DNA of 64,000 bases from CAZOOK01 sp964581385 (GCA_964581385.1 CAZOOK010000007.1:105808-169807); one strand, 5' to 3'. Shown: positions 7,883 through 17,803, counted from the first letter of the stretch. The notes: a model not told the origin generated them from the letters alone. Program-made: numbers and translations.

Positions 7883-9328
7883 TTATTGCAAGGTCAGAAT
7901 TGCGCTCGCATCCGGCTGCACGACGGCAGCAGCCGCGTGAGCATTAATTGTCGCCACCCCATTTGGACCGGAGGAAAGAGCTTGTCCGGCGGTACCGAGG
8001 GAATTGCTGATTGTTAGCAGGGATGGAGCAGTTACGCTCCAAGCAGTCTGCCGCGTGACATATTGATATTCCGTGTTGCTGGCGCCATCGCGAATGAACG
8101 CACCGAGCGCAGAGAACTGAACCGGAATATTGGAGCCGGCAGGTATCGCTTGTATGGGCGAGGAAACGGTGATCGATTGAAGCGTCGCGCCGATCGCACT
8201 AACCGTGTAAGGGGCTGACGTCAAAGGATTGATTTCGTTATAGCCGGGAAAGGCAGGGCCGAGCGCGGTCAAAGTCGTGGTTCCGCTGGCCGTTGCCGTA
8301 CCCAGATTGAGTACTCCGGATGCCCCATTGAACACGATTGCCGCCGGGTTGGAATTCGTAATCGATACGAATCGGCTCACATCGGGCCGCAAACTCTGCT
8401 GACCGATATCGGCGCGAACGCGGAACAACTCTGAATTACCGACAAACAAGTCAGGACCGGTATAGGCGGGGTTGTAATTGTTGTATGGGATGCTGGAATC
8501 GAACTCCGGCTCGATGCTCAACCCGACCGGGTTGGCAACGTTAACCTTCAAAGCCACTGTTGAGTCGCAGCTGAGGAATGAGGCCCGCAGGGTTTGCACG
8601 GCACCCGGGCCAACCGCGTAAACGACACCAGGCGCGCTGACTGTATTCAGTGTGACAACGCCGGGATCGCCACCGTTGTCGAAAGCCCACTTGGACACAC
8701 TGCCCGTCAGATCCTTGGGCACGCCGTCGAGGTCCGCAAAAACCCGCAGAGGCTCGTTGGTGGCGGATGCCAGCCACAGTGTCGCATTGGTGTTGTCGTA
8801 GTTTTGCAGGCGCGGATCGTCCAGCGGCAAGTAGCTGCTGTCGAACGCGGCGTAGAAACGCAGATTCTGCGGCGGCGCTCCGACGATGACGTGGAAACTG
8901 GCCGTCAGCCCCTGATAGTTGGCGACGACATCGGCGACACCGCTGGCGCCGGGAATCATGATGCCTGGAGCAAATGCGATTCCGCCTCCGCCGGTGATTT
9001 GAATATCGTTGTTGCTAACCGCCGCAATGCCGGACGACGAACTGCTCCATTGCACCCGCGTCGTATAGTCCGCCACTGTCCCGTTCGTGAATATCAGTCG
9101 TGCACGCAGCTGTTCAATCTGGCAGGGATAAATGGTCGCGCCCTGAGTCTGCGTCAAGTCAGTTGAAGTCGATATGAGCAGATAGGACGGCATGACACCG
9201 TCGCCGGCAAGGTTCGATCCGCAACTGCAAAGCAGCAGACACGCAATCGCGGCGAACCCGCAACGCGCCTCTCCCGCCAACCGGCGGAGAAAATCCATCA
9301 TCGTTGAACCCCGTTGCTGATCGTTCAT
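7883..9328 (-). CDS. Ig-like-repeat lipoprotein
   Basis: A 481-residue predicted outer-membrane or surface lipoprotein. After a basic start it has a hydrophobic stretch ending LLLCSCGSN, with C36 as the likely lipidated cysteine. The rest is Ser/Thr/Gly/Asn-rich beta sequence with several invasin/Big_2-like segments (for example VQWSSSSSGIAAVSN near 110). Function unknown; adhesion or surface structure is a guess. Its ATG overlaps the aspS stop by 4 bases; the internal pair of ATG codons near 9299 could also be used. The stop is directly followed by the 149-bp inverted-repeat element. Confidence 0.8.
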   Translation of the reverse strand: MNDQQRGSTMMDFLRRLAGEARCGFAAIACLLLCSCGSNLAGDGVMPSYLLISTSTDLTQTQGATIYPCQIEQLRARLIFTNGTVADYTTRVQWSSSSSGIAAVSNNDIQITGGGGIAFAPGIMIPGASGVADVVANYQGLTASFHVIVGAPPQNLRFYAAFDSSYLPLDDPRLQNYDNTNATLWLASATNEPLRVFADLDGVPKDLTGSVSKWAFDNGGDPGVVTLNTVSAPGVVYAVGPGAVQTLRASFLSCDSTVALKVNVANPVGLSIEPEFDSSIPYNNYNPAYTGPDLFVGNSELFRVRADIGQQSLRPDVSRFVSITNSNPAAIVFNGASGVLNLGTATASGTTTLTALGPAFPGYNEINPLTSAPYTVSAIGATLQSITVSSPIQAIPAGSNIPVQFSALGAFIRDGASNTEYQYVTRQTAWSVTAPSLLTISNSLGTAGQALSSGPNGVATINAHAAAAVVQPDASAILTLQ

Positions 9329-11106
9329 CCCGCCGCGGCGGGTGTGGCAAGCCTGATACCCAGTTCGCGCAGCTGGCGTATATCCACTGTGCCGGGTGCG
9401 TCGGTGAGCGGATCATGCGCTGTTTGCGTCTTCGGAAAAGCGATGACTTCGCGGATCGATTGCGCGCCGGCCATTAACATGGTCAGACGGTCCAGACCGA
9501 GTGCGATGCCACCATGCGGCGGTGCGCCATAGCTGAGTGCTTCGAGCAGGAAGCCGAACTTCTCCTGAGCCTCCTCTGCGGCGATCCCGAGCAAACGGAA
9601 CACCGCGCTTTGCAGCTCCGACCGGTGGATGCGAATCGAACCGCCGCCGATTTCGATGCCGTTGAGGACCAAGTCATAGCCCTGTGACAATGCGTTGCCC
9701 GGATCGGTTTCAAGGGCCACCGGGTCCGGATTTACCGGGGCCGTGAACGGATGGTGCAGTGCCGCCCAGCGCTTGCCGTCCTCGTCCCACTCGAACATGG
9801 GCCAGTCGATAACCCACAGCGCGCGCCAGCCGGACGCGGTGAAGCCGAGGTCATGGCCGAGTTTGATGCGCAGTGCGCCGAGCGCGTCGCAGACAATCTT
9901 GTACTTGTCGGCACCGAAGAAAATCAGGTCGCCGTCCTGCGCACCGGTGCGATCGAGAATGCCGGTGAGCGAACGATCGTGCAGGTTTTTGACGATCGGC
10001 GATTGCAGACCGTCGCGGCCCTTGCTGCGCTGGTTGACGACAATGTAGGCAAGGCCTTTCGCACCATATTGCTTGACGAATTCAGTGCAGGCATCGATTT
10101 GGCCACGCGACAACTTCTCGCGTCCACCCGGAATGCGCATCGCGGTGACGCGGCTCTTGGGATCGTTCGCGGGACCGGAAAAAACCTTAAAATCGACATC
10201 GGCCACGAGGTCCTTGATTTCGACCAGCTCCAGCGTATTGCGCAAATCCGGCTTGTCCGAACCATAGCGCTCCATCGCTTCCGCATAAGGCATGCGCGGC
10301 AGCTTGTCGCCGAGATCGACTTTGAGCACATCGAGAAACAGCTGACGTACCATCGGCTCGATAAGGCCGGTCACGCCTTCGAGATCTAGGAATGAGGTTT
10401 CGACGTCGAGCTGCGTGAATTCCGGTTGGCGGTCGGCGCGCAGGTCCTCATCGCGGAAGCAGCGCGCAATCTGGTAGTAACGATCGAACCCACCGACCAT
10501 CAGCAATTGCTTGAATAGCTGCGGCGACTGCGGCAAAGCGAAGAAATGACCGCGATGTGTGCGGCTAGGGACCAGATAGTCGCGGGCACCTTCCGGTGTC
10601 GCACGCGTCAGAATCGGCGTTTCGACTTCGATAAAGCCGGTCGCGTCCATATGGTTGCGGATACGGCGGATCACATCATGCCGCAGGCGCAGATTTTTCT
10701 GCATTTGCGGGCGACGCAGATCGATGTAGCGGAACTTGAGGCGCGTTTCCTCGCCGACGCTGTCGTCATCGAGCTGGAACGGTGGCGTTTCGGCGCGGTT
10801 CAACACTTCCAGTTCCTGCGCCAGCAATTCGATGCGGCCGGTGGTCAGGTTCAGGTTTTCGGTGCCTGCCGGTCGCGCACGAACGCGACCGCTGATCGAC
10901 ACCACATATTCGCTGCGCACCCGCTCCGCCTGCGCGAATACTTCACGCGCGTCCGGGTCGCAAACCACCTGCAGCAGACCTTCGCGATCACGCAGGTCGA
11001 TGAAGATGACGCCGCCATGATCGCGGCGCCGGTGCACCCAGCCGCTGACACGGACGGTTTGTCCAGTCAGGGCTTCCGTAACCTGACCACAATAGTGGGT
11101 TCGCAT
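9325..11106 (-). CDS. aspS: aspartate-tRNA ligase
   Basis: Class II aminoacyl-tRNA synthetase charging tRNA-Asp. The 593-residue protein has an OB-fold anticodon domain (WVHRRRDHGGVIFIDLRD near residue 24), motif 2 FRDEDLRADRQPEFTQLD near 216, a bacterial GAD insert, and motif 3 GIALGLDRLTMLMAG near 535. The start MRTHYCGQV at ATG 11104-11106 is the family start; a TTG four codons upstream is unlikely. It may be discriminating or non-discriminating, which the sequence alone does not tell me. It leads into the lipoprotein gene by a 4-base overlap. Confidence 0.98.
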   Translation of the reverse strand: MRTHYCGQVTEALTGQTVRVSGWVHRRRDHGGVIFIDLRDREGLLQVVCDPDAREVFAQAERVRSEYVVSISGRVRARPAGTENLNLTTGRIELLAQELEVLNRAETPPFQLDDDSVGEETRLKFRYIDLRRPQMQKNLRLRHDVIRRIRNHMDATGFIEVETPILTRATPEGARDYLVPSRTHRGHFFALPQSPQLFKQLLMVGGFDRYYQIARCFRDEDLRADRQPEFTQLDVETSFLDLEGVTGLIEPMVRQLFLDVLKVDLGDKLPRMPYAEAMERYGSDKPDLRNTLELVEIKDLVADVDFKVFSGPANDPKSRVTAMRIPGGREKLSRGQIDACTEFVKQYGAKGLAYIVVNQRSKGRDGLQSPIVKNLHDRSLTGILDRTGAQDGDLIFFGADKYKIVCDALGALRIKLGHDLGFTASGWRALWVIDWPMFEWDEDGKRWAALHHPFTAPVNPDPVALETDPGNALSQGYDLVLNGIEIGGGSIRIHRSELQSAVFRLLGIAAEEAQEKFGFLLEALSYGAPPHGGIALGLDRLTMLMAGAQSIREVIAFPKTQTAHDPLTDAPGTVDIRQLRELGIRLATPAAAG

Positions 11107-11220
11107 TGATCTTCGCAATGAGGACAGAAATTGGAAGCGCGGATTGTAAGCCGCCGCGCGCTCCGGGTGTTATCCGCGCGCGAACCATCGGAACGAACAG
11201 CCGCGCGGATGAGGGATCCC

Positions 11221-11907
11221 TTAGGCTTGGGGAGATGGAAATCCCGGGGCAGCAGCGGACGGTGGTGGAGGCGCTTGTCCCGGCCCCACCATGCCTAGCG
11301 AGATGATGTAGCGCATACCTTCTTCGACGGTCATGTCGAGTGCGATCACGTCGCCCCTCGGCACCAGCATGATGAAGCCGGCGGTAGGATTAGGCGTGGT
11401 CGGCACGAACACCGTCACCAAATCCTGCCCGGTTCGGCGCTGAACTTCATTGATTGGAAAGCCGGTCTGGAAGCCGACGGTCCAAGAACCTTTACGCGGC
11501 CACTCGATCAGAACGACCTTGCGGAATGCACTGCTGTTCTCGGAAAACAGGTTTTCCGTGAGCTTCTTCATCCCGCCGTACAACGAACGCACCAACGGCA
11601 CGCGCAACAACAGCGCTTCCAACCAACCCAGGAACCGGTTGCCAAGATAATTGGCGGCCAGAGCACCCGTGCCCACCACTAAACCAATGCTCAGAAGTAC
11701 CCCGAGCCCGGGTATCGCGGGCCGCAGGGCTTCTGGAATCAGCAGCAGGCTGGAATCCAGCAAATTGAACAGAAAGCGAACAACCAGCAGTGTTACGCCG
11801 AGCGGAATCCATACTAGGAGCCCGGCGAAAATCCACTTGCGAATCAACTCGCGGCTGGACTCGGTGTGCTTGTCTTCGGCGCGCAACCGCAGGCTCCCGC
11901 TGCACAC
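11221..11907 (-). CDS. DUF502 family membrane protein
   Basis: An inner-membrane protein of the DUF502 family, function unknown. Two transmembrane segments are clear (WIFAGLLVWIPLGVTLLVVRF and PGLGVLLSIGLVVGTGALA), followed by the conserved LVRSLYGGMKKLTENLF and a soluble domain with VTVFVPTTPNPTAGFIMLVP. A Pro/Ala-rich tail ends it. The start is uncertain: GTG 11905-11907 overlaps fmdB by 64 bases, TTG 11884-11886 is possible, and TTG 11845-11847 overlaps the fmdB stop by 3 bases. It lies between fmdB and aspS, as in many Proteobacteria. Confidence 0.88.
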   Translation of the reverse strand: MCSGSLRLRAEDKHTESSRELIRKWIFAGLLVWIPLGVTLLVVRFLFNLLDSSLLLIPEALRPAIPGLGVLLSIGLVVGTGALAANYLGNRFLGWLEALLLRVPLVRSLYGGMKKLTENLFSENSSAFRKVVLIEWPRKGSWTVGFQTGFPINEVQRRTGQDLVTVFVPTTPNPTAGFIMLVPRGDVIALDMTVEEGMRYIISLGMVGPGQAPPPPSAAAPGFPSPQA

Positions 11908-12170
11908 GAATGAGATTTCGCCGTTTCGGCGTCTGGCTTGGGTTCACTTTTGGTGCCGTCGGATTCGGCAGCCAGATTGCGCTTGCTATCGGATTTGAAG
12001 TCGGTTTCGTACCAGCCGCCGCCTTTCAGCCTGAATCCGGCCGCCGAAACTTGCTTGACGAGGCCGGATGCATGGCAATGGGGACATTCCGTTGCGGGCG
12101 GTTCGGACATCCGCTGCAACAGCTCGGACTCCCGGCCGCATTTTTCGCAAAGGTATTCATAAAACGGCAT
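11844..12170 (-). CDS. FmdB-family zinc-ribbon protein
   Basis: A 108-residue protein starting MPFYEYLCEKCG, with a second pair of zinc ligands in TECPHCHASG, the CxxC...CxxC ribbon of the FmdB family (putative regulatory proteins). The conserved GWYETDFK follows. The C-terminal half is a low-complexity Ser/Ala/Pro tail with extra cysteines (AAGACGCAPK). In many Beta- and Gammaproteobacteria this gene precedes DUF502 and aspS, exactly as here. No regulatory target is known from the sequence. Confidence 0.92.
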   Translation of the reverse strand: MPFYEYLCEKCGRESELLQRMSEPPATECPHCHASGLVKQVSAAGFRLKGGGWYETDFKSDSKRNLAAESDGTKSEPKPDAETAKSHSCAAGACGCAPKTSTPSPAAS

Positions 12171-12305
12171 AGCTCAAAACTCCCATCCCACTCTTCGCCG
12201 ATATAAGGGCGAAGCGGGTGATTTCAATGGCTGCGCGCCGCAACGCGGCGCAATACACGGCCAGTACGGTGAGATTATGCCAAAGCCGGCCCGGGAAATG
12301 CGCAA

Positions 12306-13421
12306 TCAGGCCGCGACCCGTGTCGAAATCCTCGATTCGTGTTGCGTATCGCGGCCCTTGAGTCCGAGTTGCTCGCGGATCTCCGCTGCATCAATGACAC
12401 GCGGGCGCCGGTTGAGCTGGCGGGCGCGGCGGCCACGGCCGGCCTTCGCGATATGGTTAATGTGCTCCGCGATCTGTTCCATGTATGGATTGCCGCCGCC
12501 GAAGTACGCATCCATATAGCGGTATACACCCTGGAAATAGCCGTCCATCCGCTCCGCCCATAGCTTACGGGTGAACTCCGGCGTTCCATGCAGAAGTGCT
12601 TCGGGACTCGTATATAAGGGCTTTGGCCGGCCATTTCTCAGTGCGCCCGCCAGACCGCAGATTTCGAATTCGCGATATAGATAGTCGCGGCATTTTTCGA
12701 GATAGCAGCGATCCGACGTCTGCGCCAGGATATCCGCCGTTCCAATCATAAAGCCGAGAATTCTGTCCTTGGGATCGCTGACCTGAATCCGGTCCAGCGC
12801 CACCTCAAAACCGGTGAAGTGCACCAGCTGGCGCGTCAGGCCGGTCTCGGCGGAGAAACCGACCATCGGCAGGAACGAAGCAAGAAATTCGCCGCTACGG
12901 TGCACGTGAGTAAGCGTGTATTCGGCGCCGTTGCGCGCTTTGTCGTCGGTACGACGGATATAACCGGCATCGTGAAACAGGGCGATGATGACGCCGAGAA
13001 TACCGCGCCGGGCGCCGAGCCGCTCGGACTCGACAACGCTGGATTCGTAACCATGCAGCAAACGCGTCGTGGCGAGCGTGCAATCGAGACTGTGCTGCGC
13101 GTCGTGGTACCAGGTATCGCAACCGACATACCCGGGCAGCGTACCGGAATAAAGTCGCGCGAACATATCGAAAGCCATGTCTACCGGACGCAAATCCACA
13201 TTCGGATAGATTCGCTCTAACAGAGAGGCACACGCCTGCCGCACGTCGACAACGTGCGATATCCGCACCCTATCGGTGACGTCAAAATGATTGCGGCGGC
13301 GTTTCTTCATTTCTTCATCGCAAATCATCCGGCACAAACCGGCGGGAATAACTCGGCGAATATGCCAATGGTAATCCTCGGCGAGCGCTAAATATATCGG
13401 TCCCGGTTGCGGAAACTCCAT
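12306..13421 (-). CDS. HD-domain phosphohydrolase
   Basis: A 371-residue soluble protein with a metal-dependent HD domain: WYHDAQHSLDCTLATTRLLHG near residue 105, ALFHDAGYIRR near 147 giving the H...HD set, and further His/Asp downstream (LTHVHRSGEF). The extra GYP motif of cyclic-di-GMP phosphodiesterases is absent. A basic 60-residue tail (GRGRRARQLNRRPR) is unusual and could bind nucleic acid. The ATG at 13419-13421 is preferred to TTG two codons earlier. Substrate unknown. It follows tsaE by 18 bases on the same strand. Confidence 0.85.
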   Translation of the reverse strand: MEFPQPGPIYLALAEDYHWHIRRVIPAGLCRMICDEEMKKRRRNHFDVTDRVRISHVVDVRQACASLLERIYPNVDLRPVDMAFDMFARLYSGTLPGYVGCDTWYHDAQHSLDCTLATTRLLHGYESSVVESERLGARRGILGVIIALFHDAGYIRRTDDKARNGAEYTLTHVHRSGEFLASFLPMVGFSAETGLTRQLVHFTGFEVALDRIQVSDPKDRILGFMIGTADILAQTSDRCYLEKCRDYLYREFEICGLAGALRNGRPKPLYTSPEALLHGTPEFTRKLWAERMDGYFQGVYRYMDAYFGGGNPYMEQIAEHINHIAKAGRGRRARQLNRRPRVIDAAEIREQLGLKGRDTQHESRISTRVAA

Positions 13422-13439
13422 TCGCAATTGCGAACAGGG

Positions 13440-13922
13440 TCACAATGGCTCGCGATTGCCCTTGTTTCGACGTAAATTCTGCTGCAACCACGCCATATCG
13501 CGCCGACCATCGATCAGCGCCAGACGACCGCTGGGCGCCGTTTGCAATTCAATATCGATATCCGCCACTGGCAGCACGCCCGCTCCGCGCTCGGGCCATT
13601 CGACCCACCACCAGGTTTGCGACGGCGGATACTCTTCGAGTCCCAGCGCGTATAACTCCGCAGGTTCACGCAGACGGTACAGGTCGGCATGGCAAAACGT
13701 TATGCCTCCAATTTCGTAGGGCTCGACCAGCGTATAAGTGGGACTGCGGACGGTCCCGCGCGCACCAAGACTTCGTAGCAGGCCCCGCACCAAAGTAGTC
13801 TTGCCGGCGCCGAGATCACCTCGTAGATAGACCATGCCGGCCGGCACGGTGCGCACTAGATCGGCGAACCGGGCACCCAGCTGCTCGGTTGCCGCTTCGT
13901 CGGCGAGCGGCAGGGTAATCAC
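13440..13922 (-). CDS. tsaE: tRNA threonylcarbamoyladenosine biosynthesis ATPase TsaE
   Basis: P-loop ATPase that works with TsaB-TsaD to install t6A37 on ANN-decoding tRNAs. 160 aa, with Walker A GDLGAGKTT at residues 35-43 and the family motifs SPTYTLVEPY and HADLYRL near 70-85. GTG start at 13920-13922 overlaps the nnr stop (GTGA), the usual nnr-tsaE pairing. In Enterobacteria amiB and mutL often follow; here an HD-domain protein does. Confidence 0.95.
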   Translation of the reverse strand: MITLPLADEAATEQLGARFADLVRTVPAGMVYLRGDLGAGKTTLVRGLLRSLGARGTVRSPTYTLVEPYEIGGITFCHADLYRLREPAELYALGLEEYPPSQTWWWVEWPERGAGVLPVADIDIELQTAPSGRLALIDGRRDMAWLQQNLRRNKGNREPL

Positions 13923-15415
13923 GATGCGCCGAAGGATGGATTTATGATTGGGCGCAATTCGGCGAGCAGATCGGACGGCAGCAGACCGCGCTCACCGCCG
14001 ACAGCGGACCGATCACCCGCCAGCGCATGCGCCAGCACGCCGATACGTGCAGCCAATTCCGCTGCCAGACCCTGGGCGCGCAGGCCGGCGATAACGCCAG
14101 TCAGAACGTCGCCCATGCCGCCGACGCCCATGCCTGGATTGCCATAGCTGCACAGCCATGGAATATCGCCGGCGACCAGCGAACCAGCGCCTTTCAGCAC
14201 CGCGACACCGCCATAGCGACTGCGCAAGGCGCAAACCGCAGTAATACGGTCGTTTTGCACATCGCGTATTTCTACGTCGAGCAGCCGCGCGCCCTCACCC
14301 GGATGAGGCGTCAAAATCCACGACTCGTTGCGAAACGGTGCCTCCGCGAGAAGATTCAGCGCATCGGCATCGACGACCAGCGCGTCGCGCTCCCGCACCG
14401 CTGCCCACAGCGCGCGTCCCCATTCGTGCTGTCCGAGTCCGGGGCCGATCGCAACCACCGTGGCACGGATCAGCAGCGGCGCCAGATCATCAGCGCTTTC
14501 CACACCACGAAATGTGATTTCAGGCTGTGCCGACGCGAGTGCCGCTGCATGCTCTCTGCGCGTAGCGACCACGACCAAGCCCGCGCCGGCGCGCAACGCA
14601 GCACGGGCGGCGAGCAACGCAGCGCCGGCCATGCCGAAATCGCCGCCAATGATCAGGACGTGACCGTTACTGTTCTTGGGCGCGATACGCGGGCGCGGTG
14701 GTAGCGCTTTGCTCAAATCCGAGCGGTCCATGAGACGCGCATGCGGCGACAGATCGGCGAACCGCTGCAGCGGCGCTTCGAGCGACGCAAACACGATCGC
14801 ACCGGTGTGATCGGGACCTTCACCTGTATATAGACCGAGTTTATTGCCTATGAAAGTGACCGTGAGATCGGCAACCACCGCCGTCTCGAAAACCGCACCG
14901 GTATCGGCGGCCAGACCGGACGGCACATCGATCGCCAATACACCTGCGCCCGCCGCTCGCGCCGCCGCCACAGTGCCGATGGCATTGCAGACGGAGGCGG
15001 GTGGCGCGCGCGAAAGTCCCGTCCCGAAAATGGCATCGACAATGACGTCGAACCGATCCAGGGGCACGCCGTTGGGCGGCCATTCCACGATAGTTCCGCC
15101 ATCCCTGATCCATGCGTCATGGGCGCTGCGCGCATCGCCGTCACGCGCCGGCGCACCGAACTGCCACAGCGTCACCTCGAACTGCGCCGCGCGGGCCAGA
15201 CGCGCGATCTCATAACCGTCGCCACCGTTGTTGCCTGAACCGCAAAGAATCGCGATCACCCGCGCCTGCGGCCAGCGCTCGCGCAGCGCGTGGAACGCGG
15301 CCATGGCGGCGCGCTGCATCAAGGTGTATCCGGGAATACCCGCATCCTCGATCGTGCGGCGGTCCATCTCGCGCACCTGCGCGGCCACATACAATTGGCG
15401 TCCTGGATCGCTCAT
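13919..15415 (-). CDS. nnr: bifunctional NAD(P)H-hydrate epimerase/dehydratase
   Basis: Repairs hydrated NAD(P)H: the N-terminal YjeF_N domain (residues 1-220) epimerises the hydrate, with CGSGNNGGDGYEIARL near 58 and DAIFGTGLSR near 127. The C-terminal kinase-like domain (about 230-498) is the ADP/ATP-dependent dehydratase, with GSLVAGDIPWLCSYGNPGMG and VGGMGDVLTG near 432. Full length (498 aa). It starts only 12 bases from the divergent queG start, so each gene's promoter must lie inside the other's coding sequence or both transcripts are nearly leaderless. Confidence 0.97.
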   Translation of the reverse strand: MSDPGRQLYVAAQVREMDRRTIEDAGIPGYTLMQRAAMAAFHALRERWPQARVIAILCGSGNNGGDGYEIARLARAAQFEVTLWQFGAPARDGDARSAHDAWIRDGGTIVEWPPNGVPLDRFDVIVDAIFGTGLSRAPPASVCNAIGTVAAARAAGAGVLAIDVPSGLAADTGAVFETAVVADLTVTFIGNKLGLYTGEGPDHTGAIVFASLEAPLQRFADLSPHARLMDRSDLSKALPPRPRIAPKNSNGHVLIIGGDFGMAGAALLAARAALRAGAGLVVVATRREHAAALASAQPEITFRGVESADDLAPLLIRATVVAIGPGLGQHEWGRALWAAVRERDALVVDADALNLLAEAPFRNESWILTPHPGEGARLLDVEIRDVQNDRITAVCALRSRYGGVAVLKGAGSLVAGDIPWLCSYGNPGMGVGGMGDVLTGVIAGLRAQGLAAELAARIGVLAHALAGDRSAVGGERGLLPSDLLAELRPIINPSFGAS

Positions 15416-15427
15416 ATATTAAGTATA

Positions 15428-16513
15428 GTGCCGCCCGTCCCCTCCTCCACCCTTTTCCCGCACGCCGAATTGGCGCACCGCATCCGCAGCTGGGCGCTGG
15501 AATTAGGCTTCGCCGACGCGGGTATCGCGCACCAGCGTCTTGGCGACGATCTGGACCATTTGCAGCGCTGGCTTGATGACGGCATGCACGGCGCAATGAA
15601 TTACATGGCCCGGCAACCCGACCAGCGCGCCCACCCGGAGGCGTTGCACGCAAACACGCTCGCTGTGATCAGTGTCCGCATGGATTGCCGACCGCCCGCT
15701 GAAGCAGCAGAAAAAATTCTGGGTGACGCGGAAAGCGCCTACATTGCCCGCTATGCGCTTGGACGCGATTACCACAAACTGATGCGCGCACGGCTGAAAA
15801 AACTCGGTGCACGCATTGCCGATGAAATTCATCCGCACGGCTATCGCGTACTCGCGGATAGCGCGCCCGCGCTTGAAAAAGCGCTCGCGCGCAACGCCGG
15901 ACTCGGCTGGATTGGAAAGAACACACTGTTGCTGAACCGTTCCGCCGGTTCGTGGTTTCTACTCGGCGAGATTTATACCGATCTGCCGCTTGCCGCGAAT
16001 CCCGATGAAGCGCCGCAAAGTCATTGCGGGTCGTGCACCGCTTGCCTCGATGTCTGTCCTACGAAAGCCTTCGTCGCACCGTACCAGCTGGATGCGCGCC
16101 GCTGCATCTCCTATCTGACCATTGAATACCACGGATCGATTCCCGAATTGTTGCGGCCGCTGATCGGAAACCGCATCTTTGGTTGTGACGATTGCCAGCT
16201 GGTCTGCCCGTGGAACCGCTACGCTCGCCTCTCCACGGAAGTGGATTTCGCCCCGCGCCACGGATTCGACAACATCAAACTGATCGAGCTGTTTCGATGG
16301 ACCGAAGCCGAATACCTGATACGGACCGAAGGCATGGCGCTGCGGCGCACCGGTTACCGCAATTGGCTGCGCAATCTTGCGGTGGCGCTAGGCAATGCGC
16401 CTGCGAGGGAAGACGTGCGCAATGCACTTGCCGCGCGCATGGACGATGCGGACCCAATCGTGCGCGAGCATGTACGCTGGGCGCTGGAGCAGCAGCAGCG
16501 GCTCATTCAATAG
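15428..16513 (+). CDS. queG: epoxyqueuosine reductase
   Basis: QueG reduces epoxyqueuosine to queuosine in tRNA using cobalamin and two [4Fe-4S] clusters. Both cluster motifs are present: CGSCTACLDVCPTKAF near residue 199 and GCDDCQLVCPWNRYA near 252. The N-terminal cobalamin-binding DUF1730 region is intact (MNYMARQPDQRAHPE near 57). GTG 15428 gives 361 aa, the normal size; the open frame extends upstream only across antisense nnr. It is divergent from nnr with a 12-base gap. Confidence 0.96.
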   Translation: MPPVPSSTLFPHAELAHRIRSWALELGFADAGIAHQRLGDDLDHLQRWLDDGMHGAMNYMARQPDQRAHPEALHANTLAVISVRMDCRPPAEAAEKILGDAESAYIARYALGRDYHKLMRARLKKLGARIADEIHPHGYRVLADSAPALEKALARNAGLGWIGKNTLLLNRSAGSWFLLGEIYTDLPLAANPDEAPQSHCGSCTACLDVCPTKAFVAPYQLDARRCISYLTIEYHGSIPELLRPLIGNRIFGCDDCQLVCPWNRYARLSTEVDFAPRHGFDNIKLIELFRWTEAEYLIRTEGMALRRTGYRNWLRNLAVALGNAPAREDVRNALAARMDDADPIVREHVRWALEQQQRLIQ

Positions 16514-16586
16514 CGACGTGGCCGCTCAAAAAAAGAACCGCGACGACAGAGCCCTATCGCCGCGGTTTAGAAAACCAGATGCGCGT

Positions 16587-17768
16587 TCAGAACAACTCGA
16601 CAGCACCTGCTTGCATTGATTCCTGCGAAACCGGCTTGTGGTGCGGTTCGCGCCAATCCTGCGCAGTCATGTCTGGGTTGGTAGCCGCATAGACCGCGTC
16701 GGGGCCACGGACCAACGGCAGCGCGCCCGCGTCCTGATGGATTGCGGCAAGGCGGTTTACATGCCGCTCGGCGGCGCTCAACGATTGCGTAGCAATGTCC
16801 TCGAATTGCAGCGAGCGCACTGCGTCATCGACAGCGCGGCTGATCTGATCGCCGCTTACAGATACTTCACGGACGCTTTCACCCAGCATGCGATTCATGT
16901 CGTCGATCTTGCCCAGCAGGCGATTGACCTCTTCCTTTGCCTGATGGCTGCGATCGGTGTGACGCGACGCCATGCCGCCGACGGTTTCGCGAACCTTGGC
17001 GACCGCTTCCTTCGAATTCGATACCAGCTTGCGGATCTGTTCGTTAAAATTGTTGGAACGCTCAGAGAGATTGCGCACTTCCTCCGCGACCACCGCAAAC
17101 CCGCGACCCGCTTCACCAGCGCGCGCTGCTTCGATTGCCGCGTTGAGCGCGAGCAGATTGGTCTGGTCGGCAATCGTACGTACGTCGCCGAGCAATTCAA
17201 AGATCGCGTCGAGGTGCTGCACCATCGCATCGATCTGCTGCACGCTGGCAATGCTCTGACTGCTGACTTCGCCCAGCGTATCAACCAGTCCTTCCATCAA
17301 TTGGCCAGCGAGCTGGGCAAAGTGACGCACATCGGTTGCCCCGCTATCGGACGAAGAGGAAGAAGAGCCGGTGCGGCTGAGGATGCGCGAAACACCCGCT
17401 TCCTGTGCACGCGACTGCTGATTCATGGAATCGAAGCTCGTCGTCAGCTGGCGGATCGCATCCTTGAACAGCCCACGAACGCGCGCGATCTCATGCTGCA
17501 GGCCCGATAGTTCAGTCGCCAGAGCAGCGCGCAATTCCTGCAGCTTGCGGTCATGCTCGACCAGCACTCGATGATGATTCGTGGACTTCGCGGAGAAGTT
17601 CTCGGTTTCGCGGTGTTGTGCCCAGAAGCTCCACACCCATGCTGCCGCTACGGCAAGCGATAGCATACCCAGCCAAGCCGCGGGGGCACCGACTCCATAA
17701 CCGGCAAAAAAGAGAACCGTTGCTGCGAAAGGCGGCAGGTGCGGTTTCACGTTAAAACTGGATTCCAT
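16587..17768 (-). CDS. methyl-accepting chemotaxis protein
   Basis: A 393-residue transducer. Two membrane segments near residues 14-52 are followed by a coiled coil with a Ser run (TGSSSSSSDSG), then a signalling domain with the conserved hairpin IADQTNLLALNAAIEAARAGEAGRGFAVV region (seen at about 17080-17190). There is no periplasmic sensor domain. I chose the ATG at 17766-17768 because a perfect sigma-28 promoter (17804-17830) overlaps the longer start options (GTG 17816, GTG 17879). It is the last gene of the chemotaxis cluster, transcribed separately. The C-terminus lacks a CheR-docking pentapeptide. Confidence 0.88.
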   Translation of the reverse strand: MESSFNVKPHLPPFAATVLFFAGYGVGAPAAWLGMLSLAVAAAWVWSFWAQHRETENFSAKSTNHHRVLVEHDRKLQELRAALATELSGLQHEIARVRGLFKDAIRQLTTSFDSMNQQSRAQEAGVSRILSRTGSSSSSSDSGATDVRHFAQLAGQLMEGLVDTLGEVSSQSIASVQQIDAMVQHLDAIFELLGDVRTIADQTNLLALNAAIEAARAGEAGRGFAVVAEEVRNLSERSNNFNEQIRKLVSNSKEAVAKVRETVGGMASRHTDRSHQAKEEVNRLLGKIDDMNRMLGESVREVSVSGDQISRAVDDAVRSLQFEDIATQSLSAAERHVNRLAAIHQDAGALPLVRGPDAVYAATNPDMTAQDWREPHHKPVSQESMQAGAVELF

Positions 17769-17803
17769 GTTTTGGTTCAGCCCTTGAGATACCTTGTCAC
17801 TCG

